Made by a program: the position numbers and the translations under genes. Positions 42,101 to 54,945 of a stretch of 64,000 nucleotides of DNA are shown here, piece after piece. How positions within the stretch are numbered: position 1 is the stretch's first letter; every line of letters begins with the position of its first letter. The DNA lies in NCBI GenBank assembly GCA_003254905.1, contig QANU01020706.1, positions 1 to 64,000 on the forward strand, written 5' to 3'. This DNA comes from Nissolia schottii. Its lineage: Eukaryota > Streptophyta > Magnoliopsida > Fabales > Fabaceae. The notes beneath the pieces are model-generated. The model saw nothing but the letters and a program-made list of their open reading frames with translations. It had not been told where the DNA came from and made no database searches.

Positions 42101-45100
42101 AGTAAATAAGTTCCAAATAACTAAGATACCGGAGACAAATGAGCTAATGGTCACTTCATTAAAAAGGAACAATAGGTCATGAAATAACAGACCAAATTGA
42201 TGGGTCCAAACAAGAAGTATCTGAATTAAATTTCAGTTCCAGACTATCTTAGCATTTATCATGCTCATATTACTTCCTCCACACATATAAAAGGATTTCA
42301 CAATCACAAATGGGCATTCCATTCACTCAAACACAATACTTTATTTGTGCATGTAAGCCGCATCAAGCTTTATCTCTTGATGTTTGTAAGATATATATCT
42401 GAAATTCAAGACTAGTGGTCCTTTGGAATGAACCATTAGCTATTTTCCCAAGAATAATTGTGCAGGTACTTTGGAGCACTTTCTCAATAAGAAGAATGCA
42501 CAAATCATGTATTTGGATAGAGTATTGTAGGCTATTTAACAAATGATTTATTGATTTGCATCTTTTATGGGAAAGGGTAATGGTTTCCTTATGAATTCTA
42601 GCTCATCATTTCTTCAAAACGCAATCCGTGATGGACTCACTCACAGGGGAACAGAAATTTCTTCTGAGAATTAATATTTCGCACTAATACAATCAATCAA
42701 ATGGGTGCTTAAATTCAGGCAATTCTCAAATTAAACATCATTAAAGGAAATTATGAGAATACTGCTCTAATACACAGGGTCAGATGGGTGTTTAAATTCA
42801 ACTATTCAATCAACTTACCAATTTTTTTTTTAAATAAAAAAGGCAGCCCAGTGCACAAGGTTCTATCTTTGTGGGGACTGGAAAGGGTAGATGTACGCAA
42901 CCTTATCCCCACAAGCGGAGAGGCTGTTTTCAATTAAAGATCACTAAAAAAATAAAGGCAATTATAAGATTACCCTTTCGTGCTCTCGCCTGCATGAAGC
43001 GTGAGATTAAACCCAGCACTCTTTCAGCTTGAAGAACCAAAATGGCACAGACGACAACTTCACCAATTGAATCTGGCAAGTCAAGCCCAAAAAACTCAAG
43101 CCCTTGAATTGTGCTAGGTTCAGCCAGCCATATGTGGACAAGCAAGTACAACCCCATTAAGAATGCTGAGCTGACCGTGAAGTTGGCAAAATACTGCATT
43201 GCCAGCGTCCAATCTGACTGGGGCTCTGCCTGTAACGATGCCAAAGCTTGTTCCTTATTGGAACCAAGGTCCTTCGAATCAGCAGGTTTGACAGTCTGAG
43301 ATAACAAACTTGCATACTGACCAAAGCTTTCCTTCATACCTTGCCGAGCACCATTTTCTATCATTCCTTTCATCATGGTGCTCTGTAAGAAATTCATTCG
43401 CCAAGATATCACCAGACGTGAACACTGCTCTCCTGATGGCAACTCTGGTCCTGGTGTGATCACGTACAGTAATTCAGCCCTAAAGGTGCTCCCGTACATA
43501 ACATCTGGAGTGCTGACACTGGCAAAAACAGCAAAGTTCTTCCCGTCAGCTTTTAAATATGTTTGTTCCTCAAAGCCTTTGACAGCCTTAATTAACTTAG
43601 TGGCAGCCTTGATGTAAGTAAGTGATCTTTTCAATCTCTCCCCACCACTCTCTAACTTCCAAGGTCCTATCTGCAATTCTGAAGTGCCCTGTGCTTCTGC
43701 CACTGACTTGGAAAAATTAGAATCAGGTGAAAATACTAATACATTCAAGTCTTCTGGTGCAGTGATATATAATTGATCTATAACCACCCCTCCAGATAAA
43801 TTGCTAGGGATTTCACTTCCTTGATCTGCAGATTGCATTTTTTTTACAGCTTCTTCAAAAGTGTCATTAGACGACTGATCCTCAGTCTTGATCTCACCAT
43901 CGTCAGGTTTACTAGTACAAGTTTCAGATTGGTCAGACTCAATGCTTTTTATGGATGAAACTGAAGACATCTCAGAACCTTTAATAAAAATTTGAGCAAG
44001 TCTGCCTGCAAATGATTTTTGTGAAACAGATTTCTCATCCTTAGAAGATGTAATTTCTTCCCTTACTGGAGAAGATGAGTTTGAACGGCCAACAGAAGAG
44101 ATTGAGGGTGATTCAGAAATTGCATCACATTTCTTTGGAAGTAGTATTTGATCACCATTACCATTTGATTCCAGGGATGCATTATTTTGGGAAAGGAATA
44201 TACTCAAATTAATCTCACCTGTCCCGAAAAAAGAAAGTAAATGTCACTTTTGTTTCAATTGCATGAAAGCATGATCCGTATATGCATGTTCACAGTTAGT
44301 GAGCACATTATTTTCCCAAAAGGACTTGATACAAATGGCCCTTTGGGATGTAAACAAATTCTCAAATAGGCCATGATGCAGGTTAAACCATGTGAAAAGT
44401 GGTACTACGTCTGTTCTTAGATAGCTTTTAAATGTACACATAGATTAAGGAAATGAATAGCTAAGCCTTAATTTTAGAGGAAGTTATATATGTTTTATAA
44501 AATTACCCTCATTTTTTAGTCACACTTGTTCTATCTTTTACATAATACTTTTTTTTTTCCTTGTTCATTTAATAAGGGCAGAATGAGAAGAAAATAGTTT
44601 ATGATCTCTAGATATTCTATTAGGGCAGATCATTGTGGAAAAGTTGAGTATTGTAAATGGACAATTATTTGAGAAATGTGGTAGTATAAATTATCATGAA
44701 ACCATTAGTAACAATAGAAATATACAAATGCTGGGGAAGCAGTAAAGTAAGCTATTGGATAAGGTTGAGGAGAGTTTAGTACAGCAGTATAACATACCAC
44801 AATCCTTCTTTTTGGACTTCCTGCTTTTGGGTCTCAGAGAGTACCAAGCATTGCCAAGGGATTTAATTTCCTCATCAAAAACAAGTGAAATTGGCACTTT
44901 AAGCTTCCCCAATAAGTCATCATTGAAGAACTTATCTTCATCCATGACAGATATGCAAAGCTTTTCTTTAAGGTCGTCAACCCAAAAGCTAAACTCTTCA
45001 TCCCACTTAGGTTGCAAACACTTCTTGATCACCTGGGTCCTGAACCTCTGTTTTCCCAAGTGTAATCGCACATACAGATCACTTGACCCGCTCGAATCAT

Positions 45101-45146
45101 TTACTTGCAAGTTTTTTGCCTCAATCACCCGTACCACAAGCTTCAT
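39195..45146 (-). CDS. C2-VASt-C2-GRAM-VASt protein (9 exons)
   Basis: Plant C2 and GRAM domain-containing protein like Arabidopsis At1g03370, an expected membrane-contact or lipid-handling protein of little-known function. Exons: 44798-45146, 42974-44218, 41851-42036, 41428-41711, 41193-41309, 40817-41079, 39917-40085, 39517-39786, 39195-39386, giving 1024 aa in frame. C2A is at about 1-100 (LVVRVIEAKNLQVND, SDLYVRL). A Ser-rich linker is followed by VASt-1 (about 260-430). Hydrophobic segments at about 455-475 and 500-512 may insert in membrane. C2B is at about 540-660 (TVALIEGSNLAAVE). The GRAM domain spans about 697-795 (LFRLPPEEFLINDFTC, LFGNKTNFFLLWEDIEDI), and VASt-2 about 850-1015. 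GRAM plus VASt is the architecture of sterol-transfer proteins; transfer activity here is an inference. Intron 2 carries a SINE fragment. Confidence 0.93.
39892..39911. repeat. (GA)n microsatellite at the intron 7 donor of the C2-GRAM gene
   Basis: On the coding strand the intron begins GTAATC and continues straight into a (TC)n run, so the repeat starts five bases inside the 5' splice site. Length change here could alter splicing. Confidence 0.85.
42836..42932 (-). mobile_element. Truncated Au-type SINE in C2-GRAM intron 2
   Basis: On the minus strand the segment runs from AAAACAGCCTCT through GGTTGCGTACATCTACCC to GTGCACTGGGCTGCCTTTTT. This is the conserved 3' body and terminal T-run of Au SINEs, which are widespread in angiosperms. 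The tRNA-derived 5' part with the A and B boxes is absent, so the copy is 5'-truncated and dead. It lies in the same orientation as the host gene, wholly within the intron spanning 42037-42973. Identification is from remembered consensus. Confidence 0.8.
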
Positions 45147-46304
45147 AATATATGTATTATTACAACCAGAATCTTAGCCCAAAAAATGCCTTCTTTTTTT
45201 ATTATTATCAAAGGGCACCCCAGAAAGATCTTCCAAAAGGGTAACGCAATGCATGCAGAATGAGAAATTTATCATTAAACAACAAAGCGAGGATATGATG
45301 CATGGCAAAGGGGGAAGAGAAGAAAAATTGGAAACCCTGGAATCAAATTGATCAGCGCAGCTTAAACGCAATGATCAGAACAAGAAAAAAAACCAACCCA
45401 TAAATCAGAGAAAAGCTTCTAAATAGGATCTTCCTGTCAGAAAGAGAATCGGAATTAATGTTTATTGTCAGAAGTTCATCAGAGATGATTGGGGGGAAAA
45501 TGGACATAACCGCATAAAATTTGGGTCATCAATCAGCGTAACAACAAAAAAGAAATTATATAAAAAAAATTAGTGCATTTTAAGAGTGGATAATCCGAGA
45601 AACAAACCCTAAAATACCCCAAATCAATCAAATTGGAGAGGAATGGAAAGAACAAAAATAAAATATTAATTAATGAAAAAATTGAATATGAAAATTGGAA
45701 AGAGAGGGAGATGCGGAGTTGCAGACTCCGGCACTAACTTTTCTCTCTTGTTTTTTTTTTTTTACTCCACTTTGTTGTAGTGGTGGTGGCCACTGCATGA
45801 ATGATGTTGGTCTATTAGGCCTTGCAATCATCAATTTCATATGGTCAGATTCCAACATTTACGTTTCCAATGATATAGATACTATAATTAAGGAAAGCAT
45901 GATATAGTATACTCTAGCCGCATAGTTAAGGGGCCAACAAACTTTTATATCCAAAAGAAAAAAAGAAAAAAAACAATTTCCTACGTGGGTGTTTGACAGA
46001 CACTTGCTCATCTCTTAGAGTTACTATAGTAGAAATGTGTAAACAAAATTCAAGAAAGATAATTGGATAATTTAAAAAGGAAAAAAATTACTCATCTATC
46101 AAATTAAAAATAGCATGACATTTGTTTGATATAAGTTCTATCAACAAAATTTTAACTTGTCTACCAAAAAAAAACAAAATTTTAACTATTTAATAGTTTA
46201 TTTGGTAAGGGGTTCAAGTCATAAATCATGATGTAGCACTAGGTAGAAATAACGACTCTATTCGATGCAGCTTCAACATTTTTGGTGCTCGACCTGCAGC
46301 GACT
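45147..46304. other. C2-GRAM upstream region and FPS 3' flank
   Basis: Holds the promoter and leader of the C2-GRAM gene next to 45147 and the 3' UTR of the FPP synthase next to 46304. T/A homopolymer runs occur at 45751-45762. Small frames around 45670-45907 have no recognisable domain. Confidence 0.5.
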
Positions 46305-49300
46305 TTATTTCTGCCTCTTGTAAATTTTAGCCAAGAAAGACTTCAATACTGCTTGAACTGCTTTATTAGCATGAGCTTCAATGGAGGTCACAAGCTTCTC
46401 GTAGCTCTTCCTCTCATACTCCTCAAACACACCCTATTCATTCAGATTGTGAGTAAATGAAGAACATCTATCATGAAGTGCATAATTTGTTATAAATACA
46501 AGGAGAAATTATTATGTGATCCTGGAATGCGATGTGTGGATATGCACTAGACCATACAACGAATGACGTTTCAACTTTCACCTTAAGATGATCCAACACT
46601 TAGGATGAAATGTCATTCATTGCGTGGTCTTAGAGCATATCTAACATGACATTCCAGGACCACATAAGAAGATGCTAGGGGTCACATTTCCCAATAATAT
46701 TAATAAGAGCTAAATATATATGCAGCTCGAACCTGAAGATCAAGCTCTTTATACAGGGCCCTCACTTTAGCAACATTTACAGGATCTGGCTTCCCATAGT
46801 TCTCCTTCAAACCACAAAAGCAAATGAGTAAATCAACCCCCCTTTATGCATGACAGAAAGAAAGAAAGAATCAGCAGGTTACAATGAGATGTCCTCTTAC
46901 ATATAACACTTTCTTTTGTTCTTCATTGCCAAGTTCCAATGCTTTCACAACCAACCAGGAGCACTTAAAATCCTCAATATCTGTACCTATCTGGCTCCAT
47001 AGACAACTAAGAGTAAGGTTAAAGAAGAATTGATAATTTCTTGTTTTCATTTTCCATTATATGCTCGGTTGCTCACCTTTCCAATTGTTGCAGGATCACC
47101 AAAGCAATCCAAATAATCATCCTAAAAGAGAGTAAGAAAAAAGGCATGTCACGAGATGGCATATGAATGAGAATTCAAGCTGATAATGACAGGCACCATG
47201 TAGACATTCCTACTATTCTGTAACCAAAAACTGTCTAAAGAAAGATTAGAGATGAAGCGAGGCTAACAAAATTTACCTGTACTTGAAAGTACGTTCCCAT
47301 CTCAACAAGAATGTTCTTTACATCAACATGGTTATCCAGATTCTCTCCAGCCATGAGTAATGCACACCCAACCTGCATAAGGAGGACAGTTAACAGTATC
47401 GATTTTCTTGTTGGATTAGAAACTAAACAATCATAGCAGAGTTGAAGCATCAGATTTCAGTTGACTCATTAGCATCCGATGGAAAAAGGACAAGGAAAAA
47501 AGAAATAAACTAAGGATGCAGGGCACATATGTAAGAAGAAAAGTACTTACAGGAAGGTAAAAGGAGTAATAAGAGGTCTTGTACTGAACAATACGACGGT
47601 GACTGCAAAAGATGCTCATCTTTTAGTTATTAGTATCATTTGCAAGACTATAAGGAGACACAAAAAGGGAAATAGAAGCAGAATATATAAAGTTGAATTA
47701 AAACTTAGTACAGGCAAAAGAATTTGCTTCATATTTTTGAAAATCTCAAGCAATGCTCACACAAAATTAGCTGAGATAGGAGAATCACAAGGTATCCCTC
47801 GTTTTTATGCCAAAAAGATATCTCTCCTTGAAGTTAATTTCCTCCAAAATTTTACAAAACTAGTGTTGATTTGATATCTTATAAAAGGGTATAATATTGC
47901 TACCAAGGGGAAGAACAGTCTTCCTTCACTATGTTTATTATTGTTACATATGAAGAGCTTCCTCAATAATAATTTGTCACATTCTCTAAATTTTAATACT
48001 CACAGTGACAAAGTGTATTTGGACAGGTCTTTTTCTCCTTCCAGTGTCGTGATCAGATCTATCATCTGTCCCGAAGCAGTCTGAAACTCAACCTGTAGAA
48101 AGATAACAATGGCAGTCAAGTTTTAACATATCAGCAGGATCAAATGCAATCAAATCAAACCTAAACATGAGTATAAGACAACCTCATCAAACAAATCAAG
48201 AAGATCAACATAATATGGCTTTCCCCTGAAGTGTTTTCTAAGGATCCTTGGGATATGGTTTCGTAATAGAATCCCATCATTCAAAGCAATCATTCCAACC
48301 TGCACCACGCAGTTAGAAGGGTCATTCACTTCGTTGCAGTAGCAGGAACATAGGTGACACGCGATCATGGTACAAGTGCACTTTTACATCAAACCTCAGG
48401 TAATCTAAACCAGCATGGCCGACCACGTCGTGTGTGAGAACTATCCATTATATCATCAAGAACAAGAAAATATGCCTGAAGCTGAAAAAAAAAAGTCATT
48501 GGCAGAAGATTGTAAAATTCCTCACATCACACCACAGCAAACATCTGAAGTGATTAGTACAAGTTTTGTGGTTCAAAGTGAAAGTGTAAAAGCTTTAGCT
48601 TGCCATACCCATTCAACACACCAACCAAGAGCACAGGCAAGGAAAATTTCATCATCACTTAGTTCCTTTCCTTCTTTTAACAATCCGTAGCTGTCAACAA
48701 CTGATAGCCCACGGTTCAGCTTCCCTGCAATGTTAAGTTATAACCCATCTCTATGTCAAAAACACCCTGCTTTCTTTCCTAGTTAGAAATAGTTAGAATA
48801 AACTGACAAGTTACTCAACACAAACAGAAATAAAAAGAAGTTTTCGGGTCCCACCTCCAGGCACATTGTAGTCCAGCATCTGTAATGAGTTAAGAGTAAC
48901 ACAACACAGTAAGGTCCAGAACAAAATCAATATGCATATTCAAATGAAATGGAAACCCAATCTGCAGAAGATCAAATACATAAGAGGGGAGGGAGGGGAA
49001 TTAGCATAATAATTAGCAACTGATGAAAGCATTAAAGAGAATAAGTACATGATCCATGAAAGTTTCCACGAGAAATAGAGCAATTGTTGTTTAAGCATTT
49101 TGCAAGTAATTGGCTATGATGGTATCGATTGTGACAATGTTCTCTAACTGGAAAGGATAAAGGCTGATAGAATAATGCTTAGGTACTTTTGAAAAGAAGC
49201 TAGATGAAGCCCTTGAATAATGAAGAATCCAGAGTAAATACAGAGTGAAATGATACAAGCTCAGCCACTTTCAAAGAAATTCCCGCTGTCAGCTTTTGCC

Positions 49301-49637
49301 CTTTTGCAGTGCAGGTGCTACTATGATAATAACAAGTGTAATAATTCATAAATTTCATTCTTTTGAATGTGAATTGAACTATGAGAACGCATCCTCAACA
49401 GAGTGAACAAGCAAATCAAGCCAAGCACGGGTAGAAAAAGTTAAATTAAATGCAAAAGCAAGTTGAATGCTATATTTTCATGATAATTACTACAACAAAG
49501 AAAAGAATATATGAAGGAATACGAACCCGTTCGACCCATTGACGAGAATCATCGGAGAACTCGAAGGCAGGATCATGGAGGAGTTCTGATTTCAGAACAG
49601 AGTATGCGTTCAAGAATTTTGACTTGGAAGCTGCCAT
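46305..49637 (-). CDS. FPS1: Farnesyl diphosphate synthase (12 exons)
   Basis: Condenses isopentenyl diphosphate with dimethylallyl and geranyl diphosphate to make C15 farnesyl diphosphate, the precursor of sterols, sesquiterpenes and prenyl anchors. Exons: 49527-49637, 48855-48879, 48609-48724, 48395-48481, 48183-48299, 48004-48092, 47551-47602, 47277-47372, 47077-47121, 46901-46990, 46733-46804, 46305-46433. They splice in frame to 342 aa, the standard plant length, ending KIYKRQK. The first aspartate-rich motif is DDIMD (93-97), preceded by Tyr88-Phe89, the aromatic pair that limits chain length to C15. The second is DDYLD (232-236). [11 protein letters not shown] and [11 protein letters not shown] are also present. 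It starts [10 protein letters not shown] with no transit peptide, so a cytosolic isoform is inferred. A 25-base exon 2 is notable. Intron 11 carries a foldback MITE. Confidence 0.97.
46512..46667. mobile_element. Foldback MITE in FPS intron 11
   Basis: The left arm begins TTATGTGATCCTGGAATG at 46512 and the right arm, read in reverse complement from 46667, begins TTATGTGGTCCTGGAATG. The arms continue to pair imperfectly for about 65 bases (GATATGC, AGACCA, GAATGAC and TTTCA on both arms) around a short centre. The outer flanks (GGAGAAATTA and the complement of GGTCACATTTCCC) also look weakly related, so the true ends may lie slightly further out. It has no coding capacity, and the superfamily is not determined. 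Confidence 0.8.
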
Positions 49638-52408
49638 TCACAGTTACACACACCCTCCCCTCCCTTCGATTAATTGATTGAGATCGAATGCCCCTTCCCC
49701 CTTTCCTAACAACTAATACGCCACCAACAAGAAGTGAACGAGATAGGCTCCCCGAATGTCGCTAAAACCAAATGACCCACTAATACTAATAGTATTATTA
49801 TTTAATGAAATAATCAAATAATAATTTCAATTGTAATAGACTGATAGATAGCCACACCTAATGTAACGCCGTAAAAATATTAAAAATAACATAAACTAAG
49901 TAAAGCCCTACGTTTTGTGCGCCATCCTTATAATTAAAGGCATCCTGAAGAAGAAGAAAAAAACTTTGGTTTAAATTACATTAAGTTGTGTTTTTTTTTT
50001 TTGTTTGGTCTGTTAGGCATTGGCTTCCTCTGCATAACCCAATTCATATTTTAGACCACTAATTAACATTTGAAGCAAATACGATCATAATATTTTCACA
50101 AGAATAGGACATTTTTCTTTCAAAGGTTGTCCAATCTAATGACATGTAAAAGGTCGAGCATTCACGCACGAATTTGAGTGAACTACACATTTAGAAGCTC
50201 TTTATTGAATTGTTCTGCATCCGCATTTCTCACGAAAGATAAATATGTTTGGTGTAAGAACTCGTCATGTAATTATGTCTATGACACCCAGATAACGGTA
50301 TATGAGTAGGTCGTCGGCAACTGAGCACGGTGTGTCGTCCTCTGTATTAATAATAACCATTTCATTGACTAAATCTTCAATTTAGTCCCTCCCTAACATC
50401 ACAAGCGATCAATTTTGTTCCCAACTTTTTCAACTAATTTCGCCTCCTAACAGAAGTAAGTTAGCATCCCTTGGGTGGAACGTTAAATGTCAAGATTCGT
50501 TTTAGTCCTTAAAGTAACCATCTCAAAATACAAAGTCCTCAAATCATTTTTCCCTCATCAATCCTAAATCCTCAATAGTGATGAATTCGTCAGTGATTTT
50601 AAATCTGCAGTTTACTACAATTACAGTTACAAAGATAAAATGATGGCACAACTTGTCCTTCCTTCCTGCATACTTTCCATACGTGTTAGTTGTGTAATTT
50701 TACTTACAACTGCGTCGCTCTGCAGATCCCTTCACTCGCGAAAGATCCCAAAAGAAGTATGGAACAAGTAGTTCAAGAGTCTTATGCTGCAATTTTGTGT
50801 GCTTGTTGCTAGATTTTATAGGCTAACCTTGAGGTTTCAGCTCATGGGCCATTTATTTATCACATTTTGACCACATGAATTACTGTACTTCATATAAAAT
50901 TTGCATAATTAACATTAACAAAATAACGCCATTATTTGCTTCTGCTGCTGAACTTGAAGAAATGGCATTAGCAAAACTTTCATAGATCTCCTCAAGGCAA
51001 AAGATGAAAACTGTGAGACCTTAAAGGAGAAAATGCAGATCTTGGTTTCCTTGCTAGTGCCTTTTCATGAGGATACTCAATTTCATGCTTCCTAACATGG
51101 GCCATTATCAGGTTTCAGGATAATCAATCCGCCAACCATTATGTTAAACAGGAATCAAATAAATAGATGACATATATATGCCCCCATAGTTGGGTAATGG
51201 ACATTAACTCCACACAAGAAAATAGTGCAAGTAACAATTGATTAGAGGATTATGACCAGGCGTCCTGCTGAAATCATTGAATAGAAAAGAACACACGAGG
51301 GAGTCTGTAGAGTTTGAGCCTTAAAGTACCCTCATACAAGCCAGGATCGCGGCATCAAATAAGCATAGGCAAAACCTGCTACGGTCAGTTTAGAAAGAAA
51401 ACTACACTACGATTCATCCTCAAATTCTTCTGAAATTTCAATATACATGTTGATTGAAGTTTACCGCAACTGTGGTGGGCTTATTATTCCAATCAAAGAA
51501 CCCTCTGGCAAAATTTGTTTCATCACTGTTGGCTGATTTAAATGTTTTGGTAAAATATTCAAGATCAAGATATGTAATATTTTCAGTAGAAGAAACAACC
51601 AAACCAAGTTCCTCCGCAGGCCAATTCATCCCACTCTATCTTCACTATATTCCCTTCCCTCAATTCTCCCACTCAGTATATTCAAAAACTAACAGCCAAA
51701 CAAATGTATTGTATAAGCTGAAAAGTTTGAGAAAAAAAGACGTTAATAGATAAAGTAGACAGATACCTTTATGTCACTTCATGTTAACAAATAAAAATTT
51801 TCCCAAGTGATTCATCATCATTATATAATGTGCACCAAAAATAAAACTGGGGTAACACAGTAATACATAAACTGAGGAAATGCCATAAATGATAAAACTG
51901 AAACTAATCTAAACAGGAGCAACATATGGCACAAATCAGTTAGTCGTTCATCTATATTATGCACACAGAACCATGACCAAAATTTTCAGATAATTTTCAT
52001 GTGCTAGTTTTAAGTTTAAACTCAAAGCAAAGCCAAAACATAGATATTCTAACAAGTGGCGACAATTAAAGCACACCCAGTCAAAAGAAGACAATAACCA
52101 TTGTAGCATAAGAATAAGATGACAAATGTTGAAGCCAGATAACCAAAATACATAACGATTATCCTCTAAGACTATGGATTCCTGTTAGAAATAATAAGCA
52201 GGATAGTAACTCTTGGGTCTAGCTAAGCAGAACACAAGCAGCAACAACAACGATAAGAGGATAAAAGGACTGTTATAATTAAACTTTACACAAGATCATA
52301 TAACCGCAAGTTGGACATCACTGAATGCTCATTCCGCAATAAAACTTTGTATCACCTTCAAAGTGGGATGCCTATTAAAGGAGTGCCTACCTCAACCACA
52401 AAAGTTCT
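49638..52408. other. FPS promoter and RH21 3' flank, with unexplained spacer
   Basis: The FPS promoter and leader adjoin 49638. The RH21 3' UTR adjoins 52408. Between them the DNA is AT-rich without recognised genes. The overlapping frames at 51438-51753 (both strands) show no family I know. No RNA gene was seen. Confidence 0.45.
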
Positions 52409-54613
52409 CTAATGTGCAAACACTGTGTCATTTCGCCTAGGCGGTCTGTCAGGAATACTTCCTGGCTTGAACTTGGAAGCTTCGTGCCTTGCCAATTCAG
52501 GTGGAACAGGGCTATTGCTTTGAATGAGCATCTGTTTGAGGTCATAAAAGACATCAGAATCCTGAAGAGTAAGGAATGTTGTAGCCACACCGGTCTTTCC
52601 TGCACGGCCAGTACGCCCAATACGGTGCGTGTACATTTCAATGTTCCCAGGCATATCATAGTTTATGACATGAGCCACATCAGGTATGTCAATCCCACGT
52701 CCAGCAACATCTGTAGCAACAAGAACATTGTACCTCTTGGTCCTAAACCCTTCCAGACTAATCTCTCTCTGTTCCTGTGATTTCCCTCCGTGCAAAGTAG
52801 TCACACGGTACCCTTCCTTGTCCAAATGCTTGGCAACCATATCTGCATTCTTCTTTGTGTTAACAAACACAATCGCCGTCTTGTCATTAAGCTCATCAAG
52901 CAATCTCTGAAGCTTATGGAACTTCTCAGATTCCTTCATCATGTTCACATGCTGGCTGATCAAGTCAGTTGCCTTTCCTGCCGTGCCAATGGTTACCACA
53001 ACAGGGTTCCTCAAATACTTCCTCGCTAGCCTCTCCACTGCCGGAGGCATGGTGGCACTGAACATATAGGTGGTCCTATAAATCTTCTTCTCATCAAGCT
53101 CTTCGTCTTCATTCTCAGGTTTCAAATTGCTGGACGGCATGGCATCCAAGACACCCATCACCTGGGGCTCAAAACCCATATCAATCATGCGATCAGCCTC
53201 ATCAAGAACAACATAATTGCACTGGTTTAACACAGCATAGCGTCGCTCCAAGCAATCAATCAAACGACCGGGAGTGGCAATGACAATCTCACAGCCTTGC
53301 CTAATCTTAAACCCTTGCTCCTCAATGGACTGTCCACCAACAATGGAGACCACCTTGATGCCCAGATACTGAGCAAACTTGACAGTCTCATCCTCAATCT
53401 GCTGGGCGAGCTCACGAGTAGGCGCCATGACAACAGCATAGGGGCCCTCAGCCTCATTCTCCTCACTGATGGGAGGAAGCCTGGTGATGTAACTCAACAT
53501 AGGAAGCACAAATGCTGCAGTCTTACCGGAACCAGTCTCAGCAATGCCAATGACGTCGCGCTGCTGGAGGCCAAGAGGGATGGCGGCCATCTGAATGGGG
53601 GAAGGGGTCTTGTAGCCGGCCTTCTCGACAGCCTTCAAGAGCTCAAGGCTGAGCTTGCTCTCATCCCAGCTGCGCATAGGGCGAGGAATCTTGGAACCCT
53701 TATAGGAGATGTTGTAGTCCTCTCTGAAGATGCGCCAATCCCTCTCCGTCATCTCCTCCAGCTTCTTCTCACTCCAGTGGCGGTCCACTCTCATGTCGAA
53801 GGTGTCGTAGAGGTCTGCGGCAGCCTCCTTGCGGCGCTGGGCGTCGGCCTCCTCGGGCTTCTCCTCGATGCCGTCCTTCCTGCGGATCTGCTCGCGCAAC
53901 TCCTTCTCGTTCTTGGCGGCCAGCTTCTTCTGCTCTCGGCGGTCCATGCCGGCGCGGAAGCCGCGGCCGAAGAGGAGCTGGGCCTCGTGAGGGTTCTGGT
54001 AGAGGATGTTCATGTCGCGAGAGGTGTCCTCCGTGTTCTCCCAGTCGAAGGAGAACCGGAACTTCTCGCTGGGCTTGATCACGCGCTTCTTCGGCTTCTT
54101 AGAACCCAGGTACTGCTCCTTTATGGCTTCCAGCTCCTTCTCCCGCTCTCGCTCCGTCAATTTCTCCAGCCGTGCACGCTCCCGAGCCCTACTCTCCTCT
54201 TCCCTCTCCTTCTCTCGGTTCCGCCGTTCCGCTTCACGATCTCGATCGCGTGCCCTATCGCGCTCGCGGTCTCGTTCACGTTCTCGTTCTCGTTCTCGTT
54301 CTCGTTCTCGTTCGCGGTCTCTGTCTCTGTCCCTGTCCCTACCTCGGTCGCGGTCCCTGTCCCTATCCCTATCCCTATCCCTATCCCTATCCCGGTCTCG
54401 GTCGCGGCGGTCGTGGTCGGCGGAGGGTTTGGGATCTGCGGTGGATTCGGAGAGGCGGTTACGGGAAAGGAGTTGTTCCTGGCGGCGCCTCTGCTCTGCG
54501 AATTCTTCCTGGCGGCGCTGGAGGGCCAACTGCTCGCGTTGGGCTTTGGTGAGGAAGACGGGCTTGGATGCCGTGGCGGCGGTTACGGTGACGTCATCGA
54601 CTGAGCGTTTCAT
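52409..54613 (-). CDS. RH21: DEAD-box RNA helicase, PRP28/RH21-like spliceosomal ATPase (single exon)
   Basis: Plant counterpart of yeast Prp28 and human DDX23, the U5 snRNP helicase that helps exchange U1 for U6 at the 5' splice site in the nucleus. One uninterrupted frame encodes 734 aa, matching the intronless Arabidopsis RH21 in size and layout. After an N-terminal charged region come (Arg-Asp)n and (Arg-Glu)n repeats (about 69-165), a linker containing [18 protein letters not shown], then the helicase core. The core has the Q motif GYKTPSPIQ (333-341), AETGSGKT (358-365), PTRELA (398-403), DEAD (471-474), SAT (519-521), and HRIGRTGR (663-670). All ATPase and RNA-binding motifs are intact. 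The C-terminus is [11 protein letters not shown]. The start is the first ATG of the frame and gives the expected MKRS-type N-terminus. A TIR element lies about 330 bases upstream. Confidence 0.96.
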   Translation of the reverse strand: MKRSVDDVTVTAATASKPVFLTKAQREQLALQRRQEEFAEQRRRQEQLLSRNRLSESTADPKPSADHDRRDRDRDRDRDRDRDRDRDRDRGRDRDRDRDRERERERERERERERDRERDRARDRDREAERRNREKEREEESRARERARLEKLTEREREKELEAIKEQYLGSKKPKKRVIKPSEKFRFSFDWENTEDTSRDMNILYQNPHEAQLLFGRGFRAGMDRREQKKLAAKNEKELREQIRRKDGIEEKPEEADAQRRKEAAADLYDTFDMRVDRHWSEKKLEEMTERDWRIFREDYNISYKGSKIPRPMRSWDESKLSLELLKAVEKAGYKTPSPIQMAAIPLGLQQRDVIGIAETGSGKTAAFVLPMLSYITRLPPISEENEAEGPYAVVMAPTRELAQQIEDETVKFAQYLGIKVVSIVGGQSIEEQGFKIRQGCEIVIATPGRLIDCLERRYAVLNQCNYVVLDEADRMIDMGFEPQVMGVLDAMPSSNLKPENEDEELDEKKIYRTTYMFSATMPPAVERLARKYLRNPVVVTIGTAGKATDLISQHVNMMKESEKFHKLQRLLDELNDKTAIVFVNTKKNADMVAKHLDKEGYRVTTLHGGKSQEQREISLEGFRTKRYNVLVATDVAGRGIDIPDVAHVINYDMPGNIEMYTHRIGRTGRAGKTGVATTFLTLQDSDVFYDLKQMLIQSNSPVPPELARHEASKFKPGSIPDRPPRRNDTVFAH
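54255..54410 (-). repeat. Hexameric repeats encoding the RD/RE tract of RH21
   Basis: The plus strand shows (GTTCTC)n near 54280-54311 and (CCCTAT)n at 54361-54393. On the coding strand these read Arg-Glu and Arg-Asp dipeptides, so six-base slippage adds or removes whole dipeptides without frameshift. The CCCTAT unit resembles but is not the plant telomere unit CCCTAAA. Confidence 0.9.
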
Positions 54614-54945
54614 TGCAGACGCAGTCAGTCAGTTGGTATGAGAGAGATCGCTTGGTTAATTGCAGGAGGGGAGAGGACTCTGTGTCCGTCTCTGGTGAGT
54701 GAAGATCACACAACAAGGGTTCCACAATCTTCTATCTTTTCTCCTCTTCTTTAGAAAGAAAATATTTCCTTGAAAAATAAAATAAAATAAAAACACTTTG
54801 TAGAGTTTGACATGAGCTAATCTATCGATTTGGTGCAACATGGCTGGTAATCTACATTACCGAGATAATATGGATTACTTTCCTCTTTGTTTAGATTACC
54901 ACCTTCAACTAATCCTTAATAATAATAATAATAATTATTGTAACA
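54614..54945 (-). promoter_or_regulatory. RH21 promoter and leader interval
   Basis: Only about 330 bases separate the RH21 start codon from the TIR element, so the core promoter and leader must lie here or inside the element. The interval holds an (AAT)n run at 54917-54934. No specific promoter box is convincing. Confidence 0.4.

Noticed and set aside
51438..51753. Overlapping 63- and 99-residue frames on opposite strands
   Set aside because: No known motif, no splice partners in frame, and the two strands cannot both be real. Left as unexplained.
54361..54393. Interstitial telomere repeat
   Set aside because: The unit is CCCTAT, not CCCTAAA, and it is explained as Arg-Asp codons of RH21.
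53297..54604. 435-residue open frame on the plus strand opposite RH21, plus a 211-residue Ser/Arg-rich frame at 54006-54641
   Set aside because: Both are shadows of the helicase coding strand and its RD/RE repeats. The minus-strand frame has every DEAD-box motif; these have no domain.
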